Source: Frigoribacterium sp.
Lineage (GTDB): Bacteria; Actinomycetota; Actinomycetes; Actinomycetales; Microbacteriaceae
DNA: 64,000 nt
Reading direction: 5' to 3'
NCBI GenBank assembly: GCA_025363205.1
Contig: JANYEI010000139.1
Coordinates: forward strand, 19,151-83,150
Shown here: piece after piece, positions 41,841 through 51,748 of the stretch
How positions within the stretch are numbered: the first letter of the stretch is position 1
Layout: every line of letters starts with the position of its first letter
Translations under genes and position numbers: made by a program
The notes under the pieces: model-generated
The model's input: only the letters and a program-made list of their open reading frames with translations
Databases searched by the model: none
Told to the model about the DNA's origin: nothing

Positions 41841-43196
41841 TTACAGCATCTCCAGGTTGCTCTTGAGCTCGTAGGGAGTGACCTGCGCACGGTATTCGCG
41901 CCATTCCTGGCGCTTGTTCAACAGCACGAAATTGAACACCTGCTCACCGAGAGTCTCAGCCACAAGCTCGGACTCCTCCATGAGTGCGACAGCGTGGTCG
42001 AGGCTTGCCGGCAGCTGGCTGTAGCCAAGAGCGCGACGTTCCGTATCCGAAAGCTCCCAGACGTTGTCTTCGGCCTCGGACGGAAGTTCATAGCCCTCTT
42101 CGATGCCCTTGAGCCCTGCAGCGAGCAGTAGCGAAAACGCCAAGTAGGGGTTCGCGGCGGAGTCAATGGCGCGGTACTCGACTCGTGCACTCTGGCCCTT
42201 ATTGGGCTTGTAGAGGGGTACTCGCACCAGTGCAGACCGGTTGTTGTGCCCCCAGGTTACAAAGCTCGGCGCCTCTCCGAGCTTGTTTTGCGACGCACCG
42301 CCCCACAGTCGTTTATAAGAATTGACGAACTGATTCGTGACCGCAGTGATCTCGGGCGCGTGACGCAACAGGCCTGCAATAAAGTGACGACCGATCTTCG
42401 ACAGTTGATACTGTCCAGCCCCGTCATAGAAGGCGTTCGTGTCACCCTCGAAGAGGGACATGTGCGTGTGCATTCCCGAGCCTGGTTCACCCGAAAGAGG
42501 CTTCGGCATAAACGTCGCGTAGACGCCCTGCTCGATCGCTACCTCCTTGATAACCGTGCGGAAAGTCATGATGTTGTCGGCCGTGGTGAGGGCATCCGCG
42601 TACCGCAGATCGATCTCGTTCTGCCCGGGACCGGCTTCATGGTGGCTGAATTCCACCGAGATGCCGAGGTCTTCGAGCATCCGCACCGAACGGCGCCGGA
42701 AGTCGTGGGCCGTGCCGCCCGGTACGTTGTCGAAGTAGCCGGCGCGGTCGACGGGCTGAGGACCCTCCTCGCCGAACTGCGAACTCTTGAGCAGATAAAA
42801 CTCGATTTCGGGGTGAGTGTAGAACGTGAAGCCGCGCTCGGCGGCGGTCGCGAGGGTGCGCTTGAGCACGTTGCGCGGGTCGGCAACGGCGGGCTGTCCG
42901 TCGGGGGTCGTGATGTCGCAGAACATTCGGGCGGTTGGGTCGATTTCCCCACGCCACGGCAGAATCTGGAAGGTGGCGGGATCCGGATGCGCGAGCACGT
43001 CGGCCTCATAGGACCGGGTGAGACCCTCGATCGCGGAACCGTCGAAACCAAGACCCTCGGCAAAGGCCCCCTCGACCTCAGCCGGGGCAATGGCGACCGA
43101 CTTGAGAGTGCCGACGACATCCGTGAACCAGAGGCGGATGAACTTGACGCCACGTTCTTCGATGGTGCGGAGAACGAAGTCGCGCTGCTTGTCCAT
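41841..43196 (-). CDS. glnA2: Glutamine synthetase-like GlnA2
   Basis: 451 residues from ATG 43196 (AAGAGGAG upstream). It has FDGSAIEGLTRS, PEIEFYLL, GSGMHTHMSL and the C-terminal GS signatures. The position of the adenylylation tyrosine reads DNVWELSDTE, with Trp instead of Tyr, so GlnE should not modify it. In actinobacteria GlnA2 is a conserved second type I enzyme, reported as a minor or alpha-type glutamine synthetase. It lies 38 bases upstream of glnE on the same strand, so the two may be cotranscribed. Confidence 0.9.
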   Translation of the reverse strand: MDKQRDFVLRTIEERGVKFIRLWFTDVVGTLKSVAIAPAEVEGAFAEGLGFDGSAIEGLTRSYEADVLAHPDPATFQILPWRGEIDPTARMFCDITTPDGQPAVADPRNVLKRTLATAAERGFTFYTHPEIEFYLLKSSQFGEEGPQPVDRAGYFDNVPGGTAHDFRRRSVRMLEDLGISVEFSHHEAGPGQNEIDLRYADALTTADNIMTFRTVIKEVAIEQGVYATFMPKPLSGEPGSGMHTHMSLFEGDTNAFYDGAGQYQLSKIGRHFIAGLLRHAPEITAVTNQFVNSYKRLWGGASQNKLGEAPSFVTWGHNNRSALVRVPLYKPNKGQSARVEYRAIDSAANPYLAFSLLLAAGLKGIEEGYELPSEAEDNVWELSDTERRALGYSQLPASLDHAVALMEESELVAETLGEQVFNFVLLNKRQEWREYRAQVTPYELKSNLEML

Positions 43197-43254
43197 GGGC
43201 TCCTCTTGTTGCTCACTGCGGGGCGTTTCCTCCCCGACTATTAGGCTAGTGGCT

Positions 43255-44985
43255 ATGCCCCGACTCCGCTTGGCGCTTGGCCAAACCAATCCCGTCGTCG
43301 GCGATCTTGCCGGCAATTCCGCCCAGATTCTCGCTGCCGCGCATCGCGCCGTAGCCCGGGGCGCAGACCTCCTTGCGGTGGGAGAGATGGCCATCAGCGG
43401 CTACCCCATCGAAGATCTCGCCTCTCGGCCGAGCTTTCTTGCCGAATCCCACGACGCCGTGTTCCGGCTCGCAAAGGAGCTGCAGGATGCGGGCCTCGGC
43501 GATCTCGCCGTGATCGTCGGGCATCCGGATGGACCGTTCGAACCCCGACTGACCGGTACGAGCAACGCGCCAACCGCCATCGCCCAGAACTGCGCAAGCG
43601 TGCTCCAGCATGGCCATGTCGCCGCGCGATATGCCAAACACCACCTCCCGAACTACTCGGTATTCGATGAGTACCGCATCTTCATCCCTGGCGACGAACT
43701 GCTCGTTCTGCGCATCAAGGGAGTGGATGTCGCGGTGATCGTCTGCGAGGACCTCTGGCGCGAGGGCGGCCCCGTCGCCCGCGTACTCGAAGCCGATGCG
43801 GGACTTCTGGTCGTGATCAACGCCTCGCCGTTCGAACGTGACAAGAACGAGGTGCGACTGCCGCTGGTCACCCGTCGCGCCACCGAGACCAATACAACCG
43901 TGGCCTACGTCAACATCATTGGCGGGCAGGATGACCTGGTGTTCGACGGGGACAGCCTGGTTGTGGACGGCGCGGGCAACATCCTCGCTCGGGCGCCCCA
44001 GTTCGTCGAACATCTGCTCGTCGTCGATGTGGAGGTTTCCGCTGCGACCGAAGCCGAGCTGCCGGACAATGTCATGCACGTCACGCTCGCCGATGGGCCG
44101 GGACAGCAGCCAACCCTCGAGACCGACCTCGCGACACTTCCCGATGATCGCGAACAGGTCTGGAATGCCCTCGTGCTCGGCCTTCGGGACTATGTGCAGA
44201 AGAACGGCTTCCGCTCGGTGATCCTGGGGCTTTCGGGCGGCATCGATTCGGCCGTCTGCGCGGCGATCGCCGTCGATGCGCTCGGCGCGGACCGCGTGTG
44301 GGGCGTGAGCATGCCCAGCCGCTACAGTTCTGACCATTCGCGATCGGATGCCGATGAGCTCGCCGAAACTCTCGGCCTGCACTACTCGACGGAGGCGATC
44401 ACCGACCTCGTACTGCCGATCGAGACCCAGCTCAAGCTCACCGGTACGGCCGCGGAGAACGTGCAGGCACGGATCCGTGGCGTCATCCTGATGGGACTGT
44501 CGAATCTCGACGGCCATCTCGTGCTCACCACCGGTAACAAAACCGAGCTGTCGGTGGGGTACTCGACGATTTATGGTGACTCCGTCGGAGGATTCGCCCC
44601 GATCAAGGACGTGCCGAAGATGCTCGTCTGGGAGCTGGCGCGCTGGCGCAACGAGGCCGCAACCGCTCGGAACGAGCTGCCGCCGATCCCCGCGAACTCC
44701 ATCGACAAGCCGCCGAGCGCCGAGTTGCGGCCCGACCAGACCGACCAGGATTCGCTGCCGCCCTACGAGGTATTGGACGCCATCCTCGAGGCGTACATCA
44801 CGAAGGCCCTCGGCCGGGAGGATGTGATCGACCTCGGCTTCGATGCGGAGACCGTTGACTTCGTGACGAAGCTGGTCGACCACTCGGAGTGGAAGCGCCG
44901 GCAGGGAGCCATTGGCCCAAAAATAAGCGGCATGGCCTTCGGACGCGACCGGCGCCTGCCGATCACCTACCGCCCGACCCGGTAG
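43255..44985 (+). CDS. nadE: Glutamine-dependent NAD+ synthase
   Basis: 576 residues. The N-terminal nitrilase-type glutaminase (about 1-265) shows the Glu-Lys-Cys triad in [25 protein letters not shown] and VIVCEDLW. The C-terminal NAD synthase domain has the ATP PP-loop LSGGIDSA and [11 protein letters not shown]. It amidates deamido-NAD with ammonia from glutamine as the last step of NAD synthesis. ATG 43255 starts [17 protein letters not shown]. It diverges from glnA2 with a 58-base gap that carries both promoters. Confidence 0.94.
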   Translation: MPRLRLALGQTNPVVGDLAGNSAQILAAAHRAVARGADLLAVGEMAISGYPIEDLASRPSFLAESHDAVFRLAKELQDAGLGDLAVIVGHPDGPFEPRLTGTSNAPTAIAQNCASVLQHGHVAARYAKHHLPNYSVFDEYRIFIPGDELLVLRIKGVDVAVIVCEDLWREGGPVARVLEADAGLLVVINASPFERDKNEVRLPLVTRRATETNTTVAYVNIIGGQDDLVFDGDSLVVDGAGNILARAPQFVEHLLVVDVEVSAATEAELPDNVMHVTLADGPGQQPTLETDLATLPDDREQVWNALVLGLRDYVQKNGFRSVILGLSGGIDSAVCAAIAVDALGADRVWGVSMPSRYSSDHSRSDADELAETLGLHYSTEAITDLVLPIETQLKLTGTAAENVQARIRGVILMGLSNLDGHLVLTTGNKTELSVGYSTIYGDSVGGFAPIKDVPKMLVWELARWRNEAATARNELPPIPANSIDKPPSAELRPDQTDQDSLPPYEVLDAILEAYITKALGREDVIDLGFDAETVDFVTKLVDHSEWKRRQGAIGPKISGMAFGRDRRLPITYRPTR

Positions 44986-45014
44986 CCGGGCACCTCGAGG
45001 CTAGGATTGCGCGC

Positions 45015-45851
45015 ATGACCGACCCCACTGCAGCTGCGACACAGGCGAACCTCAAAAGAGTGCGCACCCGGCACTTCCAGAGCGCGAAAGAGAACGGAGT
45101 TAAGATCACCGGGCTCACGAGCTACGACCAGCTCACGGCATCCATCTTCGACGCCGCCGGCATCGACTTCCTGCTGGTTGGCGATTCCGCCGGCAACAAC
45201 GTACTCGGTTACGAGACGACCCTGCCCGTTACCGTGGACGACCTGATTCCCCTCACCCGCGCTGTCGCGGGGGCCGTGACCCGCGCCTTCGTGGTCGCGG
45301 ACATGCCCTTCGGGTCTTACGAGACCTCTCCCGACGAGGCCCTTCACACCGCGTTCCGGTTCATGAAGGAGACACACGCGCACGCCGTGAAGTTCGAGGG
45401 CGGTGTGCGCAGCGCCGAGCAGATTCGTCGAATCGTCTCGGCGGGAATCCCGGTGATGGGGCACATCGGTTTCACTCCGCAGAGCGAACACGGCCTTGGT
45501 GGTCACATCATCCAGGGGCGTGGCGAGGGTGCCGAGCAATTACTCGCCGACGCCCATGCGGTTGAAGACGCCGGAGCATTCGCCGTCGTGCTCGAGATGG
45601 TGCCTTCCCTCGTTGCGAAACAGGTCACCGAGGAGCTGCGAATCCCGACGATTGGTGTGGGGGCCGGCCCGCACGTCGACGGCCAACTGCTCGTCTGGAC
45701 CGACTGGGCCGGGCTCACCGTTGGCCGCATTCCCAAGTTCGTGAAGCGCTATGCGAATCTCAGCACTGTGCTGACGGATGCCGCAAAAACCTACATCACG
45801 GATGTCGCCGGTGGCGAGTACCCGGCGCCGGAGCACGAATACGCGGACTGA
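45015..45851 (+). CDS. panB: 3-methyl-2-oxobutanoate hydroxymethyltransferase
   Basis: 278 residues. It makes ketopantoate from 2-oxoisovalerate and methylene-THF, for pantothenate and CoA. Visible motifs are [41 protein letters not shown] and the C-terminal [22 protein letters not shown] 45015 gives the usual length. It follows nadE by 29 bases, so both cofactor genes may form one unit. A long hairpin repeat lies after the stop. Confidence 0.94.
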   Translation: MTDPTAAATQANLKRVRTRHFQSAKENGVKITGLTSYDQLTASIFDAAGIDFLLVGDSAGNNVLGYETTLPVTVDDLIPLTRAVAGAVTRAFVVADMPFGSYETSPDEALHTAFRFMKETHAHAVKFEGGVRSAEQIRRIVSAGIPVMGHIGFTPQSEHGLGGHIIQGRGEGAEQLLADAHAVEDAGAFAVVLEMVPSLVAKQVTEELRIPTIGVGAGPHVDGQLLVWTDWAGLTVGRIPKFVKRYANLSTVLTDAAKTYITDVAGGEYPAPEHEYAD

Positions 45852-45893
45852 CGGTCAGCACTTGGCAGCCCGCGCGGGTGACAGCCTCCGCGC

Positions 45894-45943
45894 CCGAAAG
45901 TGCCACGCGTGCCCGCCCTTTCCGGCACGCGTGTCACTTTCGG
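45894..45943. repeat. 20-bp inverted repeat (hairpin) between panB and the SPOR-like gene
   Basis: CCGAAAGTGCCACGCGTGCC (45894-45913) pairs with the arm at 45924-45943, which is identical apart from one base; the loop is 10 bases. It separates two convergent genes and can act as a bidirectional terminator. The long arms, without a T tail, resemble a dispersed palindromic element. Confidence 0.75.
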
Positions 45944-45973
45944 CGGCAGAGTCCGGGGCGGGGCCGGGCGCAG

Positions 45974-46144
45974 TCACTCGTTCTTCGCGTCATCCTCCGC
46001 CCATTTGCGCGCGCGCTCGGCAATGATCTCGGGAGCGCGGGCGGCCGCCTCTCGGCTGTCAAAAGGGCCATCAAGTTCCGAAGCGAGCGACTGTTTGCCC
46101 TCTTCAACCTCGTGGGTACGTATGTTGTAGTACCACTGCGTCAT
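45974..46144 (-). CDS. Small SPOR-domain-like protein
   Basis: 56 residues. It starts MTQWYYNIRTHEVEEG and ends acidic (KWAEDDAKNE); AAGGAG lies 8 bases upstream of ATG 46144. It matches small actinobacterial proteins found beside map and annotated as SPOR domain-containing. It is too short to be a full peptidoglycan-binding SPOR domain, so function is unknown. It diverges from map with 33 bases between the starts. The open frame continues far upstream, but that part is antisense to map. Confidence 0.75.
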   Translation of the reverse strand: MTQWYYNIRTHEVEEGKQSLASELDGPFDSREAAARAPEIIAERARKWAEDDAKNE

Positions 46145-46177
46145 GTCAACTCCTTGCTCGCTACTAAAATTACTCCC

Positions 46178-47044
46178 ATGCCCAAGGATTCGAATGGCCA
46201 CCTGGTTGCGGGTCGCGTCAGCCCCACCCGATTCGTGCCGAGGCAGATCGTGCGTCCGGAATACGTGGGCAAACCCGGGCCCTCCCGCTTCACCGGATCG
46301 GACATCTATGGCGCTGAGGCGGTCGGTCGAATCCGCGAGTCGGGGCGGATCGCAGCGGATGCCATCGCGGTCGTCGGGGCGAGCATCCGGGCCGGCATCA
46401 CCACCGACAGCCTGGACGTCATCGGCCACGACTACATTGTGGCCAACGGCTCCTATCCCTCGACTCTCGGCTATCGGGGCTTCCCCAAGTCCCTCTGCAG
46501 CTCGGTAAATGAAGTCATCTGCCACGGTATCCCCGACGATACGGTGCTCGAAGACGGGGATATCGTGAACATCGACATCACCGCCTATAAGAACGGCGTG
46601 CACGGCGACAGCAACCAGACCTTCATCGTGGGGGAAGCCACCCCGCAGGTGACCGACCTGGTGGAGCGCACACGCGAGTCGCTCAATCGTGGGATCAAGG
46701 CCGTCGCTCCTGGCCGCGAGGTTAATGTGATCGGCCGAGCGATCGAGTCCTATGCGCGCCGTTTCGACTACGGCGTCGTGCGCGACTTCACCGGGCACGG
46801 AGTGGGCGAAGCATTCCATTCCGGCCTCATCATCCCGCACTATGACGCTGCTCCTGCCTACTCGACAGAGATCGTGGTTGGCATGGTCTTCACAATCGAA
46901 CCGATGCTCACCCTCGGCGGGATCGAATGGGAGATGTGGGCGGACGACTGGACTGTCGTGACCAAGGACCGCAGCATCTCTGCCCAGTTCGAGCACACGA
47001 TGGTGGTTACCGAACGCGGCGCCGAAGTCCTGACACTCCCCTGA
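46178..47044 (+). CDS. map: Methionine aminopeptidase type I
   Basis: 288 residues. It removes the initiator Met from new proteins. The dimetal ligands appear in order: DGDIVNIDITAYKNGVHGD (two Asp), FTGHGVGEAFHSG (His), FTIEPML (Glu) and FEHTMVVTE (Glu). An N-terminal extension of ~35 residues with the PxxP-like SPTRFVPRQIVRPEYV is typical for actinobacterial MapB. ATG 46178 is only 33 bases from the divergent SPOR-like gene start, so its message may have a very short leader. Confidence 0.93.
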   Translation: MPKDSNGHLVAGRVSPTRFVPRQIVRPEYVGKPGPSRFTGSDIYGAEAVGRIRESGRIAADAIAVVGASIRAGITTDSLDVIGHDYIVANGSYPSTLGYRGFPKSLCSSVNEVICHGIPDDTVLEDGDIVNIDITAYKNGVHGDSNQTFIVGEATPQVTDLVERTRESLNRGIKAVAPGREVNVIGRAIESYARRFDYGVVRDFTGHGVGEAFHSGLIIPHYDAAPAYSTEIVVGMVFTIEPMLTLGGIEWEMWADDWTVVTKDRSISAQFEHTMVVTERGAEVLTLP

Positions 47045-47084
47045 CCTGGCCCCGACACATCCAACACACGAGAAGAATGGCGAG

Positions 47085-47834
47085 ATGGCTGACAAAGCAG
47101 TAGGCATCGATGTCGGCGGCACCGGCATCAAGGGAGCGATCGTCGATGTCTCGACAGGCAAGCTCCTCAGCGATCGGGTGAAGCTCCCTACCCCCGAGGG
47201 AGGCGAACCCGACGACATTGTGCTGACGGTGCAGGAGGTGCTGAAAAAACTCGGCTCCCCCGACAAGAAGCTCCCCATCGGCGTGTGCTTTCCCGCCGTC
47301 GTTGTGAAGGGGCGCACCCTTTCGGCGGCGAATGTCTCGAAAAAGTGGATCGGCCTCGAAGCAGAGAAGCTTTTTGAAAAGGGTCTTGATCGCGACATCA
47401 CCTTCGTCAACGATGCGGATGCGGCCGGCTATGCCGAATCCCTCTACGGCGCCGCGGAGAAGAACAAGGGCCTCGTAATCCTCACCACGCTCGGTACCGG
47501 AATTGGTACCGCCATCATTTACAAGGGCGTTCTTATCCCGAACGCCGAACTCGGTCACCTGCAGCTCGAGGGCGTCGACTGGGAGACCAAAGCGGCCTAT
47601 TCGGCGAAGGAACGAGAGAACCTGAGCTGGGAGGAATGGGCGGTTCGCCTCCAGAAGTACTACGACGTGCTCGTGGCGCTTTTCCATCCCGACCTCTTCA
47701 TCGTCGGCGGCGGAGTGTCAAAGCAGTACAAAGACTTTCTCCCGCTCTTGAGACTGGATACACCGATAGTGCCAGCGACACTGCGGAACAATGCGGGCAT
47801 CCTGGGTGCAGCGGCTCTCGCTTCGGGCAAATAG
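47085..47834 (+). CDS. ppgK: Polyphosphate glucokinase
   Basis: 249 residues of the ROK-type sugar kinase fold. The N-terminal phosphate motif is IDVGGTGIKGAIVD, FVNDADAAGYAE carries the catalytic Asp, TLGTGIGTAI the second phosphate loop and ELGHLQLEG the sugar-binding motif. It phosphorylates glucose with polyphosphate (or ATP). ATG 47085 with GAAGAATGGCGAG upstream. The kdpD start follows 6 bases after its stop, so kdpDE could be cotranscribed with it. Confidence 0.93.
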   Translation: MADKAVGIDVGGTGIKGAIVDVSTGKLLSDRVKLPTPEGGEPDDIVLTVQEVLKKLGSPDKKLPIGVCFPAVVVKGRTLSAANVSKKWIGLEAEKLFEKGLDRDITFVNDADAAGYAESLYGAAEKNKGLVILTTLGTGIGTAIIYKGVLIPNAELGHLQLEGVDWETKAAYSAKERENLSWEEWAVRLQKYYDVLVALFHPDLFIVGGGVSKQYKDFLPLLRLDTPIVPATLRNNAGILGAAALASGK

Positions 47835-47840
47835 CAGTCG

Positions 47841-50369
47841 ATGACGCGGGGCATCCTCCAGGTCTACCTCGGCGCGGCTCCCGGAGTCGGCAAGACCTTC
47901 AGCATGCTGGAGGAGGGGCGCCGGCTTCTCGACGCAGACGTCGATGTCGTCGTGGGTCTGGTCGAGACTCACGGCCGCACCGAGACCGCCCGACTTACCG
48001 AGGGTCTCGAGGTAATTCCCCGTCGCAGTGTCGGTCATCGCGGGATCATGCTCGACGAACTCGACCTCGATGGCCTGATCGCACGGCGCCCTGACTGGGC
48101 TCTCGTCGACGAACTCGCGCATACAAACGCCCCAGGGAGCAGTCACGAGAAGCGTTGGGAGGACGTGCAGGATCTTCTGGATGCCGGCATCAACGTGATT
48201 TCTACGGTGAACATCCAACACATCGAGTCGCTCAACGATGTGGTGCAGTCGATCACCGGTGTCATGCAGCGGGAGACGATCCCTGACTCCGTGCTGCGCT
48301 CGGCTGACCAGATCGAAGTGGTCGACCTCACCCCGGAGGCACTGCGCTCTCGCCTCGCCGCCGGTCACATCTACCCCGCCGGCACCATCGACGCCGCTCT
48401 CAGCAACTACTTCCGTCTCGGCAACCTCACGGCGCTTCGCGAGCTCGCTCTGCTCTGGCTCGCCGACGAGGTGGATGTCGCACTGCAGGCCTATCGCAAC
48501 GAACACGGCATTCGCGGCAAGTGGGAGGCGAGGGAACGGGTGGTGGTCGCACTGCCGGGCGGAGCCGAAGGAGAGACCCTCATTCGACGCGGAGCCCGCA
48601 TCTCGGCCCGCACGAGTGGCGGCCAGTTGCTCGCCGTGCACGTGTCGAGTTCCGACGGCCTCGCGGAATCCGACCCCGGAGCGCTCGTCACTCAGCGCTC
48701 GCTCGTCGAGAGCCTTGGCGGCACCTATCACCAGGTGATCGGCGACAACACCCCGACTGCCCTCGTCGAGTTTGCTCGCGGGGTGAATGCGACCCAGCTG
48801 GTGATCGGCGTCAGCCGTCGAAGCCGGCTCACCGCATTCCTCACCGGGCAGGGCATCGGCCAGACCGTCATCCGCGCCTCCGGCGACATCGACGTGCATA
48901 TGGTCTCGCATGCCTCAGCAGGCACCCTTCAACTCCCGCGCACGGGCGGAGGGCTCACTCTGCGCCGTCGGCTGGTCGGTTTCGCTCTCACCCTGATCGG
49001 TCTTCCACTCCTCACCTGGATTCTCGGTGCATTTCGCAGCAGCGAATCCTTACCAAGCGACGTTCTGGCCTTCCAGCTTCTCGTGGTGGTTGTGGCCCTG
49101 ATCGGCGGTATTTGGCCTGCGGTCACCGGCGCGGTCCTCGCCGGATTCCTGCTCGACTTCTTCTTCGTCAACCCCCTCTACACGGTCACCATCGCCGATC
49201 CGCTTCATTTTCTCGCCCTGGTGATTTTCCTGATCATCGCGGTGCTCGTGAGCGTGGTCGTCGACCAGGCGGCCAGCCGCAGCCGGGCAGCAAAGCGATC
49301 CGCCGCTGAAGCCGAGACTCTTGCGACTGTCGCCGGCAGCATCATCCGCGGCGAAAACGCCGTAGAAGCGCTCGCCAACCGCATGCGCGAGGTGTTCGGC
49401 ATGGCAAGTGTCATCGTGAGCTACCGCGGTGAGCGTCTCTTCGAGGCCGGGGCCTCGACGTCTCCCGGTGAAGATAGGCGTACCACGGTGGCGCTCGGCG
49501 ACGACGGCAGCGTTGTGCTCACCGGACGTGACCTGCAAGCCTCGGATCGTCGCATCCTCGATGCTTTCGTCTCCCAAATCGAAGCAGCACTGGTGCAGCG
49601 GGATCTGCGCACGGCGGCCAAGGGCATCCGGCCACTCGAGGAAGCGGACCGGTTGCGCACGGCACTTCTCGCCGCTGTCGGTCACGACCTGCGCACTCCT
49701 CTCTCATCAGCGACGGCAGCCGTATCGAGCCTTCTGAGCACGGATGTCTCGTGGAGCGACGGCGACCGCGCCGAGCTGCTGCACACCGCCGAGGAGTCGT
49801 TGCACCGCCTCGCCGATCTTGTGAACGATCTCCTGGACGCGAGTCGGCTGCAAGCCGGTGTGCTGCCAATCTCGCTGGCGCGGGTGGGGCTCGACGAGAT
49901 CGTGCCTCTCGCTCTCGACGAACTGAGGGTGCCGCTCACTCGAGTGCTGGTCGATGTCTCGGCCGATCTGCCCGAGGCGCGCTGCGATGCCGTGCTGCTT
50001 CAACGCGTGATCGTCAATCTCGTCGCGAACGCGCTGCGCTACTCCCCCGCCGACGCCCCGCTGATCATCACGGCGAGCAGTTTCGGTGCGCGACTGGAGT
50101 TGCGCGTGATCGACCGAGGCCCCGGTATCCCTCCGGCAAAACTCGCCGAAGCCTTTCAGCCGTTCCAGCGACTGGGCGACACAGACAACACCACCGGAGT
50201 CGGGCTCGGTCTCGCCCTGTCCAACGGTTTCATGGAGGCTATGGGGGGCAGCCTTGAGGCCGAAGACACTCCCGGCGGCGGCCTCACCATGGTCGTGACG
50301 CTGCCGACAAGTGAGCTGGCCCCTGGTCCGGAACACGCCGACACCCATTCCATCAGGCAAGAGTCGTGA
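47841..50369 (+). CDS. kdpD: Sensor histidine kinase KdpD
   Basis: 842 residues. The N-terminal KdpD domain has the Walker A-like GAAPGVGKTFSM and DELAHTN, followed by a universal stress protein-like domain (about 230-360), four transmembrane helices (about 375-480), a GAF-like region and the kinase core with H-box AAVGHDLRTPLSS, N-box VNLVANALRY and G-boxes DRGPGIPP and GVGLGLA. It senses K+ limitation and turgor in other bacteria and phosphorylates KdpE. No kdpFABC genes are nearby. The stop overlaps the kdpE start. Confidence 0.92.
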   Translation: MTRGILQVYLGAAPGVGKTFSMLEEGRRLLDADVDVVVGLVETHGRTETARLTEGLEVIPRRSVGHRGIMLDELDLDGLIARRPDWALVDELAHTNAPGSSHEKRWEDVQDLLDAGINVISTVNIQHIESLNDVVQSITGVMQRETIPDSVLRSADQIEVVDLTPEALRSRLAAGHIYPAGTIDAALSNYFRLGNLTALRELALLWLADEVDVALQAYRNEHGIRGKWEARERVVVALPGGAEGETLIRRGARISARTSGGQLLAVHVSSSDGLAESDPGALVTQRSLVESLGGTYHQVIGDNTPTALVEFARGVNATQLVIGVSRRSRLTAFLTGQGIGQTVIRASGDIDVHMVSHASAGTLQLPRTGGGLTLRRRLVGFALTLIGLPLLTWILGAFRSSESLPSDVLAFQLLVVVVALIGGIWPAVTGAVLAGFLLDFFFVNPLYTVTIADPLHFLALVIFLIIAVLVSVVVDQAASRSRAAKRSAAEAETLATVAGSIIRGENAVEALANRMREVFGMASVIVSYRGERLFEAGASTSPGEDRRTTVALGDDGSVVLTGRDLQASDRRILDAFVSQIEAALVQRDLRTAAKGIRPLEEADRLRTALLAAVGHDLRTPLSSATAAVSSLLSTDVSWSDGDRAELLHTAEESLHRLADLVNDLLDASRLQAGVLPISLARVGLDEIVPLALDELRVPLTRVLVDVSADLPEARCDAVLLQRVIVNLVANALRYSPADAPLIITASSFGARLELRVIDRGPGIPPAKLAEAFQPFQRLGDTDNTTGVGLGLALSNGFMEAMGGSLEAEDTPGGGLTMVVTLPTSELAPGPEHADTHSIRQES

Positions 50370-51049
50370 TGCGCATTCTCGTAGTGGATGATGACGCTCG
50401 GATTCTCAAGACCCTTCGCATCAACCTCGCCGCCCGGGGCTATGAGGTGTTTCTGGCCGAGTCGGGGCCAGAGGCACTGGATGTCGCGGCACGGGTCAAA
50501 CCGGAGCTCGTGGTTCTCGATCTCGGCCTTCCCGGCGTCGGCGGGATCCGGGTGATCGAGGGCCTGCGAGGCTGGACGGAGGTACCGATCCTTGTCGTGA
50601 GCGGTCGCACCGACTCCGCTGACAAGGTCGATGCTCTTGACGCGGGTGCGGACGACTATGTCACGAAACCATTCGCGATCGACGAGTTACTCGCTCGTAT
50701 CCGCGCACTGAGCCGTCGCTCCACCGCCGAGCCGGATCTGCCGGTGGTGAGATTCGGAGAGGTGACGGTAGACCTCGCGGCGCACACGGTGTCGAAAGGC
50801 GAATCGGGGGTCGTGAAGCTCACGCCTACCGAATGGCACATTCTCGAAATACTCGTGCGAAACCCAGAGCGCCTGATCACCAAGCATTTTCTCCTGACCA
50901 CCGTCTGGGGTCCGACATACGAGAAGGAAGACGGCTACTTACGCCTCTACCTTGGCCAGCTCCGCAAAAAACTCGAGCCAGAGCCATCCCGACCACGCTT
51001 TTTCCTGACGGAGCCGGGCATGGGGTACCGGTTCGCGCCGGGGGCATAG
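50366..51049 (+). CDS. kdpE: Response regulator KdpE (OmpR family)
   Basis: About 227 residues. The receiver domain has VDDD near residue 10, phospho-acceptor Asp in VVLDLGLPG and KPF. The C-terminal winged helix has LTPTEWHILEIL, VWGPTYEKEDGYLRLYLGQLRKKLE (in part YLGQLRKKLE) and GMGYRF, typical of KdpE. GTG 50366 overlaps the kdpD stop; ATG 50369 is an equal alternative. Its usual target, the kdpFABC promoter, is not in the window. A convergent acetyltransferase gene follows 9 bases after the stop. Confidence 0.92.
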   Translation: MMRILVVDDDARILKTLRINLAARGYEVFLAESGPEALDVAARVKPELVVLDLGLPGVGGIRVIEGLRGWTEVPILVVSGRTDSADKVDALDAGADDYVTKPFAIDELLARIRALSRRSTAEPDLPVVRFGEVTVDLAAHTVSKGESGVVKLTPTEWHILEILVRNPERLITKHFLLTTVWGPTYEKEDGYLRLYLGQLRKKLEPEPSRPRFFLTEPGMGYRFAPGA

Positions 51050-51058
51050 CCACGGCGT

Positions 51059-51634
51059 TTAGTTGCCGGAAAGAATGGGCCACGGATGCACCGTGGGTGC
51101 GTCTGTCCGATGGATGCTCGCAACCCAGTCATCCACCAATCCGCCTCGGTCGGTTGCGCCCTCCCTAACCATGCCCTCGAATCGAAATCCCGCCCTCTGG
51201 GCAACACGGGCTGACGCAGAATTGCCCGCATACGCGTGCCATCGCACCCGGTCAAGTCCCAGACCGTGCGGCGCTGCCGACAGCCCGAAATCAAGCACTG
51301 CGGGCACGGACTCCGAAAACAGGCCGTTTCGTCGTGAGGCCGGCCCCATCCAATACCCAATGGTCGGTTCTTCACCGGCGATCCCATCAAGACCAATCGC
51401 TCCGGCAAAGTGACCGTCGTGCACGATAGCCCAGGTGCAGCAGTTTCCCGACTCCCATCCCCGGTCTGAATAGTCTCGAACGTACGACAGTGCATCCGTT
51501 TCGCTGTACGGAACAGGAATTGGCACCCACCGTTGGATGTCGGGGTCCTGGCAGGCCGCGGTGATTTGATCCACATCTGCCATCACCGGCGCACGAAGGA
51601 GCAGCCGTTCGGTGTTGAGCTCGACCTTCTTCAT
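51059..51634 (-). CDS. GNAT family N-acetyltransferase (RimJ/RimL-like)
   Basis: 191 residues. It starts VELNTERLLLRAP, the typical opening of RimJ/RimL-type acetyltransferases, with IGYWMGPASRRNGLFSE (acetyl-CoA binding Arg/Gly motif region) and SARVAQRAGFRFEG near the end. It acetylates an amine with acetyl-CoA; the substrate may be a protein N-terminus or a small molecule. ATG 51634. It stands alone, convergent with kdpE and divergent from the kinase gene. Confidence 0.85.
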   Translation of the reverse strand: MKKVELNTERLLLRAPVMADVDQITAACQDPDIQRWVPIPVPYSETDALSYVRDYSDRGWESGNCCTWAIVHDGHFAGAIGLDGIAGEEPTIGYWMGPASRRNGLFSESVPAVLDFGLSAAPHGLGLDRVRWHAYAGNSASARVAQRAGFRFEGMVREGATDRGGLVDDWVASIHRTDAPTVHPWPILSGN

Positions 51635-51748
51635 GCGACAACGCTAGCGTGCACGGTCAGTTTGGCCCTGATGCCACCACCCTCACCGACCGCTCCGTCA
51701 ATCAGAGCGGGGCTCTCTGAAGAACCATTTTGCGAAGAGAGAAAGGGA

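Noticed and set aside
46145-47410. Long minus-strand frame upstream of the SPOR-like protein
   Set aside because: It is antisense to map and the start of ppgK; the ATG at 46144 has AAGGAG and gives the family length.
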